From contig BGKB01000139.1 in assembly GCA_003116975.1 (NCBI GenBank), positions 130,376 through 194,375 of the forward strand: a stretch of 64,000 bases of DNA, given 5' to 3'. The stretch is from Aurantiochytrium sp. KH105. Its lineage: Eukaryota; Sar; Bigyra; Thraustochytrida; Thraustochytriidae. Below are positions 39,801 to 54,800 of the stretch, piece after piece. How positions within the stretch are numbered: position 1 is the first letter of the stretch; every line of letters starts with the position of its first letter. The position numbers and the translations under genes are program-made. The notes beneath the pieces are model-generated. The model did not search any database and was not told the origin of the DNA. It was given only the letters and a program-made list of their open reading frames with translations.

Positions 39801-42800
39801 TGAGACAGCGCCGCCGTTAATGGTCACGCCCTCGGCAATAAGATCCCCACCACTACTCAACGTTAGCGAGGTAGAACCGCTGTGGGTGATTGCTGCTGCG
39901 GCCTTGGCAAGAGTCAGGTCGTCGGACATGGACAGAGAACTTGCGCCCGAGATGGCCCCTTCATTCACCGTCACACCGTCCACAACAACCCCGCCTCCGC
40001 TTTGAATCGTCAACTCTGAAGCGTCCGCGTGCAAAATATTTTGCGACCCCGTTCTTGAGAAAATGACGTCCCCTCCGGAAGTCGTCAAATCTCCACTTAA
40101 TGTCAGGGTGCTCACCGAAGATATTGCACCGCTATTGATTGTCACACCCTCGGCGACCAAGTCTCCGCCACTGCTAATTGTGAGCGAAGTCGCACCAGTG
40201 TGCGTGATAGCAGCGGCTGCTTTGCTCAGCGTTACGTCGTCGCTCATTGCCAGAGAGGTGACCGAGGAAAGCGCGCCACTATTGACTGTGACGCCCTCCA
40301 CGATCAAGTCTCCGCCGCTGCTAATCGAAAGCGAGGTAGCGCCGGTATGGGTGATGGCCGCCGCAGCCTTGCTCAGCGTCAGATCATCACTCAACGTCAG
40401 CCCTGCCACGCCTGAAAGAGATCCATCGTTCATCGTCACACCATCGACGACAACCCCGCCTCCGCTGCTAATGCTCAAAGCAGAAGCGTCTGCATGCGTA
40501 ATGCTCTGAGGTCCAGCTCTACTTAAGACAATGTCCCCTCCTGAGCTCGTCAAGCTTCCACTCAAAGACAACGTAGCGATTCCGGAAAGAGACCCGGCGC
40601 TGCTCACCACAACAGTTTGAAATGCCACATTTCCGCCAGATGAAATGCTCAGGTCTTCGTCTGGGCCGCCCGTGTGAGTGATTGCTTGTGCTGAGGTCGA
40701 CTGCATCAGAACATTGCCGCCACCAAGCCTCAAGTCGCCAGCAGTCGACGATAGATGATTCGTTGCCGCGAATGAAGAAACACCCGTAATCGCCCCGCTG
40801 TTCATTGTCACGCCTTCCGCGACAAGGTTCCCGCCGCTGCTGATGGTCAGCGAGGTCGCACCACTATGTGTGATTGCCGAAGTCGCCTTGCTCAGCGTCA
40901 AGTCATCGGACAGGGCCAATGAAGTCACAGACGATACGGCGCCGCCGTTAATGGTCACGCCCTCGGCAACCAGATCCCCGCCACTGCTAATTGTCAGCGA
41001 CGTCGCACCCGTGTGAGTGATTGCCGCTGCTGCTTTGCTCAACGTCAAGTCATCGGTCATGCCGAGTGTAGAGACAGCCGATAGTGCCCCGTTATTAACC
41101 GATACACCATCGACAACAACGCAACCGCCACTGCTGATGATGAGTTCAGACGGGTCTGCATGCGTAATACTTTGGGAGCCAGCTTTGGATAAAATAAGAT
41201 TGCCTCCGGAGTTCGTCATGTCACCGCTTGCAGAAAATGTCGTCACCGCCGACATTGCTCCTCCATTGATCGTCACGCCCTCCGCAACAAGATCACCTCC
41301 ACTACTGATAGTCAGCGAAGTTGCTCCACTATGCGAGATGGACGCTGTCGCTTTGCTCATGGTCAGATCGTCGCTCATCGTTAAAGTAGTGATCGAGGAA
41401 ATGGCGCCACTATTGATCGATACGCCTTCAACAATAAGAGCGCCCCCGCTACTAATTGTGAGCGAGGTGGCGCCGCTGTGGGTGATGGTGGCGGCGGCCT
41501 TGCTTAAGGTCAGGTCGTCCGTCATTGCCATGGTACTTATGCCTGAGACAGCCTGATCGCTCATTGTCACGCCGTCGATAAGGACCCCTCCACCACTACT
41601 GATACTTAGAACAGAGGCATCTGCGTGCGTAATACTTTGCGCACCTGTCTTGCCCAGAACCATATCGCCGCCCGAGTTTGTCAAACTCCCACTCATCGAC
41701 AATGCAGATACTCCAGAGAGAGAACCGGCGCTGCTCACCGCCACAGACTGAACCTCGACGTTTCCGCCCGATGAAATGCTCAAATCCTCACCTGGACCGC
41801 CTGTATGAGTGATTGACTGTGAAAACGTCGATTGAAGCTCGATGTCGCCGCCTCCAAGTCTCAGGTCACCCGTCGTTGTTGTCAGATGACCTGTTGCTGC
41901 AAACGACGTGACGCCCGAAACGGCCCCACCGTTCATTGTCACGCCCTCCGCCACAAGATCTCCGCCGCTGCTGATCGTCAGCGAAGTCGCGCCGCTATGC
42001 GTGATGGCTGTGGCTGCCTTGCTCAGCGTCAGGTCGTCCGACATGGCCAGCGAAGTGACAGAGGAAATCGCCCCACCGTTGATGGTCACACCTTCGGCAA
42101 CGAGATCGCCTCCACTGCTAATCGTGAGCGACGTTCCGCCGCTGTGGGTGATCACAGCCGCTGCCTTGCTCAGCGTCAGATCGTCGGACATGCTAAGCGA
42201 AGAGACAGCGGAAAGCGCTCCGTTGTTCATGGTGACACCATCAACGACCACGCCGCCGCCGCTGCTGATTGAAAGCTCAGAAAAATCTGCGTGCGTGATG
42301 CTTTGAGTCCCAGTTTTGGACAAGACAATATTGCCTCCCGAGTTCGTCATGTCCCCGCTTGCAGAAAGCGTTGTCACCGCAGACATGGCGCCACCATTCA
42401 TAGTCACGCCCTCCGCGACCAAGTTGCCGCCGCTGCTGATAGTGAGTGAAGTGGCGCCGCTGTGGGTGATGGATGCTGCGGCCTTGCTCATTGTCAAATC
42501 GTCACTCATTGCCAGAGAGGAGACACCAGACACTTGCGCGCCGGCAATTGTAACCGACTCGACGCGTACGTTACCTGCAGAAGAAACGATACTGAGATCT
42601 TGGCCCGTGCCCCCCACGTGTGTTATGGATTGCCCACTCGTGGACGTAAGTGCAATGTCGCCGCTCGAGATCGTCAAGTCTGAGGACATTTCCAGCGTAT
42701 TGATGTTGTCGACCGCTGCTCCCGAAAAGCGAACGCTCTCCACGGTGACAGCAGCCGCCGATTCGATCAAGAGCCCGGTTGTACCCGTGTGAGAAATGGT

Positions 42801-45800
42801 TGCTGAAGCCGCCGAAAGCTCAACGTCACCACTCATTGCGATGTTGCCAACCCCAGAGAGAGAGCCGTCTGCAATTGTCATGGCGTCCAACACCACATTC
42901 CCTCCGGACGAAATGATCAAGTGCTTATCCGCCGCACCAGTGTGGGTGATTCGCTGCGTTGATGATGATGAGAGAAGAATGTCTCCGCCGGAAGTGCTCA
43001 AATCGCTTGTCATGGAAAGCGTTGACACACTTGTGACGGCTCCACCATTAAACGTGACGGACTCAATGGAAACCGTGCCTCCACTGGTCACCGATAACCC
43101 CGTGGCGCCCGTGTGCGATATGCTCGCAGAGCTTGCGCTTAGCGTAAGCGAACCACTCATCGCAAGTCCAGACACTGCAGATATGGCCCCATCTGCAATT
43201 GTCACTCCATCAACCACAACATTTCCACCAGACGAAATGGTCAAATCTTTCCCTGCTCCACCCGTATGCGTGATTCCTTCGGCATTGGTTGACCCCAAGG
43301 TGATTCCGCCTCCACTACTCGAAAAGTCGCCCGCCATTGCCAAGTCACCAATGCCGCTCATGTCGCCGCCAGAGATGGCCACGTCTTCGATGACGACCAT
43401 GGTCGAAGATTGAATGGATAGCGACGTCGTCCCAAGATGCTGTATTGTCGCCGCGGCCTTGGTCAGTGTGAGATCCCCACTCATTGAGACTGACTTCACC
43501 GCGGACAGGTCTCCATTTGCCACAGTCATACTGTCCACAATGACGTTTCCGCCAGACGAAATGACCAAATCGGCACCGGCACCGCCCGTGTGAGCCACTC
43601 GCTGCTCCCCTGCGTTCGACAAGACAAGGTCACCGCCCGCAAGCGTTAAATCTCCGGCCATGCCGAGTGTGTCCACGCCCGAGACATCTGCTCCAGCGAC
43701 GATCATGGACTCCACCTGGACAAATCCGGCGGATGAGATCGACAACGACGTTGCTCCGGTGTGTGATATCGATGTTGCCGCTTTGCTGAGAGTCAGGTCT
43801 CCACTCATGCCAAGCGAGGAGACCGCAGACACGGCCGTGCCGCTCACTGAGATTCCATCAAGTACTAATCCACCGCCTGATGAAATAGTAAGCAAGCTTG
43901 CATCAGCGTGACGAATCCGTTGCGCACCTGCACGAGTGAAGGAAATGTCACCTTCGTTCAAGGTTAGATCGTCAGACATCTCGAGGGTCGTCATGCCAGA
44001 GACAGCGGCCCCGTCAAGCGTCACCCCCTCGATGACGACATTTCCCGTGCTTGTTACGGTCAGCGCATCGGTTCCTGTGTGCTGTATTTTCGCCAAGGTC
44101 TTGCTCATGATCAGATCCCCGCTCATTGCAACACCAGAGACTCCAGACATGGCGCCTCCGTTTAGTGTAACGCCCTCTGCAATAAGGTCGCCCCCAGAAG
44201 ATATGGTGAGTGAGGTCGCACCCGTGTGCGTAATCGCCGCGCTCGTTTTGCTCATTGTCAGTGAGTCCGTCATGGCAAGCGTTGTGATGCCACTCATTGC
44301 ACCCTCGTTCACCGTGACACCCTCTGCGACAAGGTCTCCACCTGACGTGATGGTGAGTGCCGAGGCGTGTGCGTGTGAAATTGACTGCGCGCCCGACTTG
44401 GAGAACACTAGATCACCGCCCGAATTTGTAAGATGCCCTTCCATTGTCAGTGCTGACACCGCCGAGACCGAACGCTCGTCAAAGGTCACACCTTCAACAA
44501 CCAAATTCCCTGCTGAAGACAAGGTAAGCGAGGTTGCACCAGTATGAACGAGCGTGGCTGCGGGCGCAGACAAGGAGAGCGAGCCAGACATTGCCAGCGT
44601 CGAAACCCCGGACACGGCTGCACTCTGCGTTGTGACCCCCTCAATGACAACACCTCCAGCAGAACCTATGACCAGCTCCGAACTATCAGCATGCTGTATC
44701 GACTGCGCGCCTGCCTTTGCGAGTACAATATTGCCCGCCGAAGTCGTGAGATCGCCACTCATCGAGAGCGAAGTTACGGAAGATACAGCGCCTGTGTTCA
44801 TTGTGATACCTTCAACGATAAGATCTCCGCCGGATGATATTTCCAACGACCCCATGCCTGAGTGCGAAATTGCAGCCGACGTTGCGCTCAGCGAAATGTC
44901 GCCCGACGACGAAAACGCGGTCACGCCGCTCATTGCGCCGTTGTCAACAGTCACCCCGTCGACACTTACGTGCCCGCTGCTGCTGGAAAGAGATAAGGAG
45001 CTAGCACCGCCATGCAAAATGGAGGCAGTGTCCTCTGAAAGCGTCAACGTTCCGTCCACAGAAAGTGTAGTCACGCCGGACACCGCACCTTCGCTGAGCG
45101 TCACGCCGTCGACCTCCACCCCACCACCCGACGTCAGAATTAGCGCAGAGGCGTCAGCATGAATGATGCTTTGCGAGCCTGTCTTGGAGAGTACAAGATT
45201 TCCGTCGGTGGTTTCAAGAGCGCCAGACGCAGCAAGCGTCGAAACGCCACTCAGGGCGCCATTGTTTGCTGTAATACCATCAAGCACCAAATCGTTTGCA
45301 CTTGAAATGACCAGAGCAGTGGCGCCAGTGTGCTGCAAGGTAGCAGTATCACTCGAAAACTGCAAGGTGGAGGCTAGCGCGAGCGAATTGGCACCTGAAA
45401 TGGCACCGCCCGCAACCGTGACGTCTTCCACTATGACCGGGCCTGTTGTCGATGACAGTGAGAGGGAAGTTGCCCCAGTATGAACAATCGCTGCTTCGTC
45501 TGACTCAAGTGTAAGACCACCCGTCAATGCGAGATCATTTAGGCCATCCAGAGTACCAGAATCGATCGTAATGCCCTCAATCACGACATTGCCCCCTGAA
45601 GATTGTATCTTCAAATCTGCCCCTGATCCCCCTGTATGCACGATGGATTGCTCGCTGGACGAGGAGAGTACTATATTGCCACTACTTACGGCGACATCAC
45701 CACTACTTGTCGTGAAGTGCCCGGTCATGCTCAACGTCGAAATACCCGAGACGTCACCCCCAGCAAACGTTACTGACTCGAGGAGAACGTTTCCACCCGA

Positions 45801-48800
45801 CGCGATGGCCAGGTCTTGACCGCTTCCACCAGTGTGCGATATCGTTTGTGTTGACGAGCTCTCAAGAAGAAGACTACCAGCAGCAAGGCGGAGGTCTCCG
45901 CTTGAAACGCGCAAATCGTTTGCCATGTCAAGCGACGAAACGCCAGATACGACACCCTCGTTGACGGTGACGCCTTCCAGAATGAGGTCTGCTGCACTCG
46001 CCAAAGTCAGCGCCGTAGCGCCCGTGTGACCAATGGTCACCGCTGCTCCAGAGAGCGTCATGTCGCCATCCACGGAAAGCGTATCAACTCCAGAGACGGC
46101 ACCCGAGGCTATGGTGACGCCTTCCAAGTCGAGACCGCCTCCTGAAGAGAGCGAAAGAAGTGATGCATCGGGATGACTGATAGATTGTGCTCCAGCAAAA
46201 GAAAATTGCAAGTTCCCCGAGCTGGACACGAGATCGCCGCTCATCGAGAGAGAGCCAACCGCGGTGAGGTCGCCTTCGTTGATCGTGACGCCGTCAAGAA
46301 CCAAGTCTCCGCCGGAAGTGATGGAAAGAGCTGACGCGTCAGCGTGGGTGATACTTTGCGTCCCTGACTTGCTGAGGAGAACATCTCCTCCCGCGTTCTC
46401 AAGATTGCCAGACATGTCGATCGAGGATATAGCTGACACAGCGCCGCCATCATCAAAGATTGCCCCTTCAATCTGCACGCGGCCGGCTGCGCTAGAAAGG
46501 CTCAGTGAAGTCACGCCACTGTGAACAATGTTTGCTGCGTCAGCACTCAATGTAAGGTCGCCAGCCAGTGCCAACGATACCACTTCGCTGATCGCACCTG
46601 CGTTGACGGTAACGCCGCCAACAACAACGTTCCCTCCAGAAGAAATGCTTAGATCAGCGCCAGCGCCTCCGGTGTGCACGATGCTCTGCGCAGCAGAGGA
46701 CGTCAGGGCGATTCCGCCTTCTGACGATGTCAGTGATCCTGACATCAAAATGGTGGAAACGGAAGAGACAGCGCCGGCATTGAACGCAACTCCGTTCACA
46801 GCAACATCTGCCCCGGATGAGATGGTCAAGGTTGATGCGTGTGCATGTGATATACTTTGCGGTCCAGAAGCACTTAAAACAATGCCAGAGGTGTCTGATG
46901 TTGTCAGAACGCCCGTCGCAGCTAGACTTGCGACCGCTGAAATGTGCCCGCCATCGAAAGCAACACCTTCGACTATCACGGGCGCTGCCGAAGACGATAC
47001 TGTCAGCGAGGTTACACCGCTGTGAGATATGAATGCTTCGTCCGCGCTCAAAGTCAGTGCACCAGCCATGCTGATTGCGTCGACCCCAGTGAAGGTCCCT
47101 GCGTCAAGAGTGACAGACTCGAGGACGAGATTTCCGCCCGAGGAGATGATGAGGTCTGCACCACTGCCACCAGTGTGAGTAATGCGTTGCGATAATGTTC
47201 CAGCAAGGCTCAAATCACCGGCGTCCAGTTCCAGATTGCCGCTTGTGGAGGTCAGAGAACCACTCATTGCGAGTGACGATACGCCAGCCACTGCCGCCCC
47301 ACTGAACGTGACGTCCTCGATGGCAACATTACCGGCCGTCGAGGAGATTGATAAGTCCGCGGTCCCGCCCGGAGCCCCTGTGTGTGTGATCGATTGTGCA
47401 GTAGTTGCCTCGAGATTCAAGGTTCCAGCAATGCTCATGGAAGCAACCCCAGAGACATCCCCTTCGTTGAGCGTGACACTTTCAGCAATAAGATTTCCCG
47501 CACTTGCGATTGTCAGAGAAGTTGCGCCAGAGTGAAGGATAGAAGCCGCGGGTTTGCTCAAGGTCAAGTCATCCGTCATACTCAATGTCTGAACATCTGA
47601 GATTGCGCCAGAGGCAAGTGTGACGCCTTCTGCAACGATTCCGCCCCCAGAGCTGATGACAAGTTCGCTCGCATCTGCATGAGTGATACTTTGACTTCCA
47701 GTGCCACTCAATAGAATATTCCCTGCGCTATTTGAGAAATCCCCCGAAATTGACAGCGTCGATACATCTGAGATAGCTCCCGTTGCAATGCGAACGCCCT
47801 CGGCGACGAGGCCGCCGCCCGAAGTGATAGAGAGTTCACTTCCATGGGCATGCGAAATCGACTGCGAGCCTGCCTTGGACAAAATGAAGTCTCCCCCTGC
47901 ACTTGTTAGATCCCCTGAAAGAGAAAAGGATGTAACTCCGCTCATTGAGTTTGTATTGAAGAGTACGCCATCAACTGCAACATTACCTCCTGAAGTAATG
48001 ACGAGGTCTGCACCGGCTCCGCCTGAATGCTGGATGGATTGCGCGCCACTTCCGCTCAGCTGCAGGTTCCCAGCACTTAGCACAGCGTCACCCGCCGTCA
48101 AATCGAGATTATCGCTCATCGCCAGGGTGCTGATTCCTGAAAGAGCCGTGTCGTCAACGGTGACACCTTCGATGATGACGTCACCACCGGAAGTTATAGT
48201 GAACGACGAGGCGCCAGCATGCGAAATGCTCTGGGAGTTTGCATTGCTGAGCTGGATGTCTCCCGATGCTATCGTCAGAGTTCCCGAAAGCTCAAGGTCC
48301 TCAACACCGGACATGTCACCGCCCGCAAAGAGGACGTTCTCGATTGAGACCGAACCCAAGGTCGAAGCGATTGAGAGTCCTGTCGCACCAGTGTGCGAAA
48401 GCGTCGCATCGTCTTGAGTCAATGAGAGAGAACTTGCAATTGTGAGCGAGGTAGCACCCGAAATCGATCCATCGTCGAAAGTAACGCCGTCGACAAGGAT
48501 CGCTCCAGAACTCGAACGAAGAGAGAGTGAAGTGGATCCACTGTGAGAAATTTCTGCAGTTGCTTGAAGAAAGGTCATGTCTCCACTCAACTCCATTGTT
48601 GAAACGCCACTCATTGCTGTTGAGGCTATCGTAACGCCTTCCACAACGACATTGCCACCCGAGGATACGAGCAAGTCCGCACCGGTACCTCCAGCATGCG
48701 AAATAGATTGGCTGGCAGAGCTGGAGAGAACCAAACCGCCTGCAGAAGTCCTAAGGTCTCCAGTCATGGAGATCGTGCTAACGCCACTCAAAGCCGAGCC

Positions 48801-51800
48801 ATCGAAGGCAACCCCTTCGATCGCAACAGTGCCCGACGTGGACTCGATGGTGAGCGAGGTCGCCCCCGCATGCGTCATGAATGCAGCATCGTCAGCGAGA
48901 GTCAAGCGATTGGCGAGCGAGAGTTCTGTCACACTTGAAATAGCGCCACTGTCGAACGCCACCCCGTCGACGAGAACACTACCGGCCGATGAAGATATCA
49001 TCAAATCTCCACCACCAGCACCACTTCCAGTGTGGAGAATCCGCTGAGTTGTGCTCGAACTCAACGTAAGATCGCCAGTGGCGATGGAAAGTTCGTTTGT
49101 CACGGCCAGGGAATCGACGCCCGTGACGTGTCCATCATTAAATGTGACAGACTCTACCGCAACAATACCAGATGCAGAGGTCACGGTCAGAGAGGTGGCA
49201 CCGGCGTGCGAAATCTGAGCATCAGCTGCAAGCATGGAAATATCGCCACTCATTGCCAAGCTGCCTACGCCTGAAACCGCGCCCGAGTCGAAGGAGACTC
49301 CCTCGACAACAACGTTACCTCCAGACAAAATGGACAAATCTGCGCCCGTGCCACCCGTGTGTGCTATGCTTTGTGCGCTAGAACTGCTGAGAAGAAGGTT
49401 ACCAGCAGTTGACTCGATTGTCCCGGAAAGTAGCAGAGAGCTCGCTCCTGAAATCGCACCCTCACTGAATGTTACACTCTCGACCGCCACGGTGCCCGTC
49501 GCGGAAGAGATGGAAAGCGAAGTCGTACCCGAGTGGGAAATGGTGGCCGTGTCATCGCTCAAGCCTAGACCTGTAGAAAGATCAATGGTGGCAAGACCAC
49601 TTAAACTGGTTCCAGCAAAGGTAGCTCCTTCCACTACGACATGTGCGCTGGAAGAGGCAATCGTTAGAGAGGTTGCACCGTTATGGGTGATTTGAGCTGC
49701 GTCTGCCAAAAATTCGAGTGCATTGTCCACCTGCATACTCGTGATTCCATGCAAACTTGTTGCATCAAAGGTGACGCCTTCGACAACAACATTGCCGCCA
49801 GAGCTCACAATAAGATCGGCCCCAGGACTACCAGTGTGCGCTATGCTTTGCGATGACGACGCGGTGAGGTCAAGACCTCCGCCAGAGAGCGTGAGCAACC
49901 CACTTGCTGCAAAAGTGGAGACTCCCGAAATGGCTGCACCATCAAAGACCACACCCTCAATTGACACAGTGCCTCCGGTTGAAACAAGAGCCAAAGCACT
50001 TGCTCCCGTATGCGTTATGGTTGCTGTGTCATGAGCCAGACTGATGTGACCTGTTGCAGACAGGTCCGACACGCCAGATATATCTTGCCCAGTGAAGATC
50101 ACGTCCTCCACGGACACGGTTCCGGAGCTTGAGGATATCGATAGACTTGTTGACCCCGTATGTGTCACTGTTGCAACATCCGCGCCAAGACGCAGAGAAC
50201 TCGATAGATCTGCGGTGTCAATACCCGAAACAGATGTCCCATCAAACGTCACACCTTCGACGCCAACTGTACCTAAAGTTGACTCAATTTGCAGTGAGGT
50301 GGTGCCAGAGTGAGAGATAGAAGCCGCGTCTTTCGCGAGCAGGATGTCTCCATTCGATGCAATATCCCCAAGGCCTTGCATGTTGCTTCCACTCATTGTC
50401 ACGCCATTAACGACGACGTTTCCCCCTGACGAGATTGTTAGATCGTTTCCAGAGCCGCCTGCATGAACAATGCTCTGGGCAAGAGAACTTGACAACGTGA
50501 AATCGCCCACAGCAATATCAATGTCACCTGAGGCGGATAGCTGCGTCACGCCTGAGACGGCACCATCTGTGACCGTAATATCATCGATGACGACGCCTGT
50601 ACCTGCTGATGAGAGAGCCAAGGACCCTGATCCGGAGTGAGAGATCTGTGCATTTGAAGCAGTGAATGTCATATCACCAGCCGTCCAAAGATGGCGCAGT
50701 CCAGAGGTAATGTCTGGACCCTGGAATGTCACGCTCTCAACCACAACATTCCCGCCAGAGTATATACTCAAGTCTGCACCTGGGTCGCCTCCTGTATGCG
50801 CAAGTGTTTGGGAGCCGCTGCTGCCAAGAGTCACTCCACTTCCTGTCGTCAGCAGCTCACCGGAAGCGCTCAGAGCTCCAATGCCAGATACTGAGCTTCC
50901 ATCAAAAACCACGTCCTCAATCTTGACAGTACCTGCAGAAGAGACAATCTCTAGCGAGTTGGCTCCTACGTGTACAAGCTGTGAATCATCATGTGCTAAA
51001 GAGAGGTGCTCGCTCATCATGAGCGAAGTAACCCCGGAGACAGCTCCATTCGCAACCGTCACATCATCGACCACGACGTTGCCGCCCGAAGACACCGTCA
51101 AGTCTCCGCCAGCGCCGCCCCCCGTGTGCAAAATGCCCTGCGCTCCTGTCGAGCTCAATACCACATTTCCAGACCCACTTGTCAAGTCCCCGCTCAGGGA
51201 CATCGAAGCAGCCTGCGATATATCGCCTCCCGCAAAGACCACGTCTTCAACCTGCACTGTACCAGACGTCGAAGACACCCACAGCGACCCACTGCCTCCG
51301 TGATCGATCTTTGCGCTGTCCTTGCTCAGACTCAGGTCATCCGTCATGCTCAGTGAGCTCACGCCAGATACCACATTGCCGTCAAATGTCGCGCCCTCCA
51401 CGATCACGCTTCCGCTCGTTGACGTCACGCTCAGCGAGCTGGCACCGCTGTGCTCGATCACGGCGACATCTGCTGGCAGTCCCAGACTCGACACACCGTC
51501 GACATTGCCGCTCTTCACAGTCATGCCCTCAACGACGACGTTGCCTCCACTCGAAGTCACGAGAAGATCTTCGCCAGCTCCGCCCTGGTGCGAGATACGC
51601 TGTGCTAGGGTGCTCGAGAGAACCATGTCTCCGCTCTCTAGCGTCGCACTTCCGCCCATGGTCAGATCTGCGACGCCCGAAACGTCGCCNGATGACACGG
51701 CGAGGCTCGTGGCGCCAGAGTGCGTGATTGATGCTGTGCTTGCGCCAAGCAGAAGATTGCCGCTCATGCTTGCTTGCGATATGCCAGAGAGCGCTCCGTT

Positions 51801-54800
51801 CTCGACAGTGACGCCGTCCACAACCACGTTGCCTCCGGAGGAGAGGATGAGATCCTGTCCCGAGCCGCCCACGTGCACGATGCTCTGAGCAGAGCTCGAG
51901 CTCATGAGAATGTCGCCAGTCGAAGTGGAGATGTCGCCGTCGACTTGCAAGTCAGTTAGAGAGGACACGCTTCCGTCTTCGAAGACGACTCCCTCGACAT
52001 CAACGTGTCCATCGGAAGAGATGAGGAGACCCTGACCGGCCGCGCCGGCGTGCGAGATACTCTGAGAGCTCGATGAGCCGAGCAACACGTTTCCAGAAGA
52101 CAGCGTGAGGTCGGCAGAGGCTGCAATGGAGGATACCGACGAGATCTGGCTGCCGTCAAAGACAACATCCTCGATCTTGACTGTGCCGGAGACTGATGAA
52201 ACATGCAGTCCTGTCGTTCCAGAGTGCTCTACGACTGCTGTAGGCTGCGTCATGGAGAGGGTGTCGGTCATTTCGAGCGAGGAAACTCCAGTGAGAGCGC
52301 CATTGTTGTGCGTGACGGCATCAACAACGACATTGGCTCCAGAGGAGATTGCAAGATCCTGACCAGCGCTTCCCGTGTGGGAGATGCTCTGTGCCAAAGT
52401 ACTTTGCAGCTCAATATTACCAAAGGCGAGTGTGAGAGGCCCCGTTGCTTCTATTTGACTCGCGCCGTGAATTGACCCAGAATTAAAGGTGACCCCGTGT
52501 ACTACAACATTTCCTCCCACAGAGGTAACAGCGAGATCGGCACCAGCAGCGCCCTCGTGTTCAATGCGCTGAGCTGCAGAAGATGAAAGCTTGATATCGC
52601 CAGCAGCAAAGGTGGCGTCTCCAGAAAGCGCGAGATCATTAACGCCGGAGACCGTACCAGCATCGAAAACAACACTTTCCAGAATGACAGTCCCAGATGC
52701 GGAGGCGATGTCAAGACTTGTTGCCCCAGTGTGTGATATGGCTGTCGTGTCGCCAGTAAGCGTGAGAGAGTTTGTTAAATCCAACGCAAGCAGCCCATTG
52801 ATGGTATTGGCGTTCATAACAACCCCATTAACAACCACATTGCCTCCAGAGGTAATATCAAGATCCGCACCAGAGGCACCTGTGTGAGTAATGGATTGTG
52901 CACTTGAGGATGCAAGGTATATGCTGCCCGAGGAAAGACTGACATCTCCGCTCGTGGACAGCGAAGAAACCCCTGAAAGGGCGCCTCCATTGTGCGTAAC
53001 CCCATTCACCACAACGTTACCTCCTGAGGCGATTGTTAAATCTTTGCCAAGACCGCCCACATGCGTGATGCTTTGTGATGCTGCTGCGTTGAAAAGAAGA
53101 TCACCGGTTGCGCTTGCAATATTTCCCGACATGGAGATACTCGACACACCCGAAAGAGCTCCCGCGCTTGCTGAAACTCCGTTTACAACAACGTTACCGC
53201 CCGAAGAAATCGTCAGGTCCTCACCACTCGCTCCCACATGAAGTATGCTTTGAGATCCAGTAGAGTCGAGCCTAAGATTTCCTCCCGACGCAACCAAGTC
53301 GCCAGAAAGCGCAATATTTGTCGCGTCAGATATTGCTCCTCCCGCGAAAGACACGTCTTCAACCTGTACTTGCCCTGATGATGAAGAGATGGCGAAATTC
53401 CCGCTGCCCGAGTGAATGATAACCGGGCTGGTGCCCGTCAACTCAACAGTCGCGTCAATGCCAATACTTGAGACCCCAGAGATAGAGCCCGAATCGAATG
53501 ACACTCCTTCCAGGTCAACCGTTCCAGACGTCGAGCTGATCTGAAGGTTGCTCGCGCCCGTGTGCGTCAGCATTGATAAGTCTTTTGACATTTGCAAGTC
53601 ACCCGTCATGCTTAGAGTCGAAACTCCATGGAGTGCAGAGCCATCAACCGTGACGGATTCAAGCACCAAGTTTCCACCCGAGGAAAAGCTAAGATCATCT
53701 CCTGCGCCGCCAGAGTGCACAATACGTTGCGCTGACGTGCTCTGAAGCTCAATATCACCGCTTGCAACCTGAAGGGACCCACTCAGGGCTAAAGCGCCCA
53801 CGCCGGAGACATCGCCATCAGAAAAGACCACGGACTCAATTCCAACTGTTCCACTGGTCGACTCAAGGGAAAGTGAGGTTGCCCCCGAGTGAACAATTTG
53901 AGCCGTATCGGCTGTCATTGTAATGTCCGCGTTGACCTCTGCAGCACCAAGGCCCATGACATTGCTCGAATCGAAGGTTATACCTTCAACAACAACATTG
54001 CCTGCAGTTGATACGACATTGAGATCAAAACCATCTGCCCCCGTGTGCCGAATGGTCTGTGCCCCGGTGCCTGGCAAAAGAATGTTTCCCGATGCAATGG
54101 TTAAATCATCTGTCATTTGTATGGATCCAACAGATTCGAGGTCCCCGTTGCTCACAGTAACGCCATCTACCACAACGTTTCCGCCGGAGTTCACTTGAAG
54201 GTCCGCACCGGTCCCTCCAGTATGCAAAATGCCCTGCGTACTGGTGAGACCCAAGATCAAGTTGCTGCTCATCATAAGCGAAGTAACCCCGGAGACAGCT
54301 CCATTCGTAACCGTCACATCATCGACCACGACGTTGCCGCCCGAAGACACCGTCAAGTCTCCGCCAGCGCCGCCCCCCGTGTGCAAAATGCCCTGCGCTC
54401 CTGTCGAGCTCAATACCACATTTCCAGACCCACTTGTCAAGTCCCCGCTCAGGGACATCGAAGCAGCCTGCGATATATCGCCTCCCGCAAAGACCACGTC
54501 TTCAACCTGCACTGTACCAGACGTCGAAGACACCCACAGCGACCCACTGCCTCCGTGCTCGATCTTGGCGCTGTCCTTGCTCAGACTCAAGTCATCCGTC
54601 ATGCTCAGTGAGCTCACGCCAGATACCACATTGCCGTCAAATGTCGCGCCCTCCACGATCACGCTTCCGCTCGTTGACGTCACGCTCAGCGAGCTGGCAC
54701 CGCTGTGCTCGATCACGGCGACATCTGCTGGCAGTCCCAGACTCGACACACCGTCGACATTGCCGCTCTTCACAGTCATGCCCTCAACGACGACGTTGCC

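Noticed and set aside
27894-43023. CRISPR-like or satellite array
   Set aside because: The periodicity is coding: all spacings are multiples of three and the frame is uninterrupted; there is no repeat-spacer structure.
28234-54600. Many long + strand ORFs (up to ~360 codons) with repeated TPSATRSPPLLIVSEVAPL-like text
   Set aside because: They are exact antisense shadows of the giant gene's repeats. They stay open because the sense codons used in the repeats rarely create antisense stops, they inherit the periodicity, and they show no independent start or conservation pattern.
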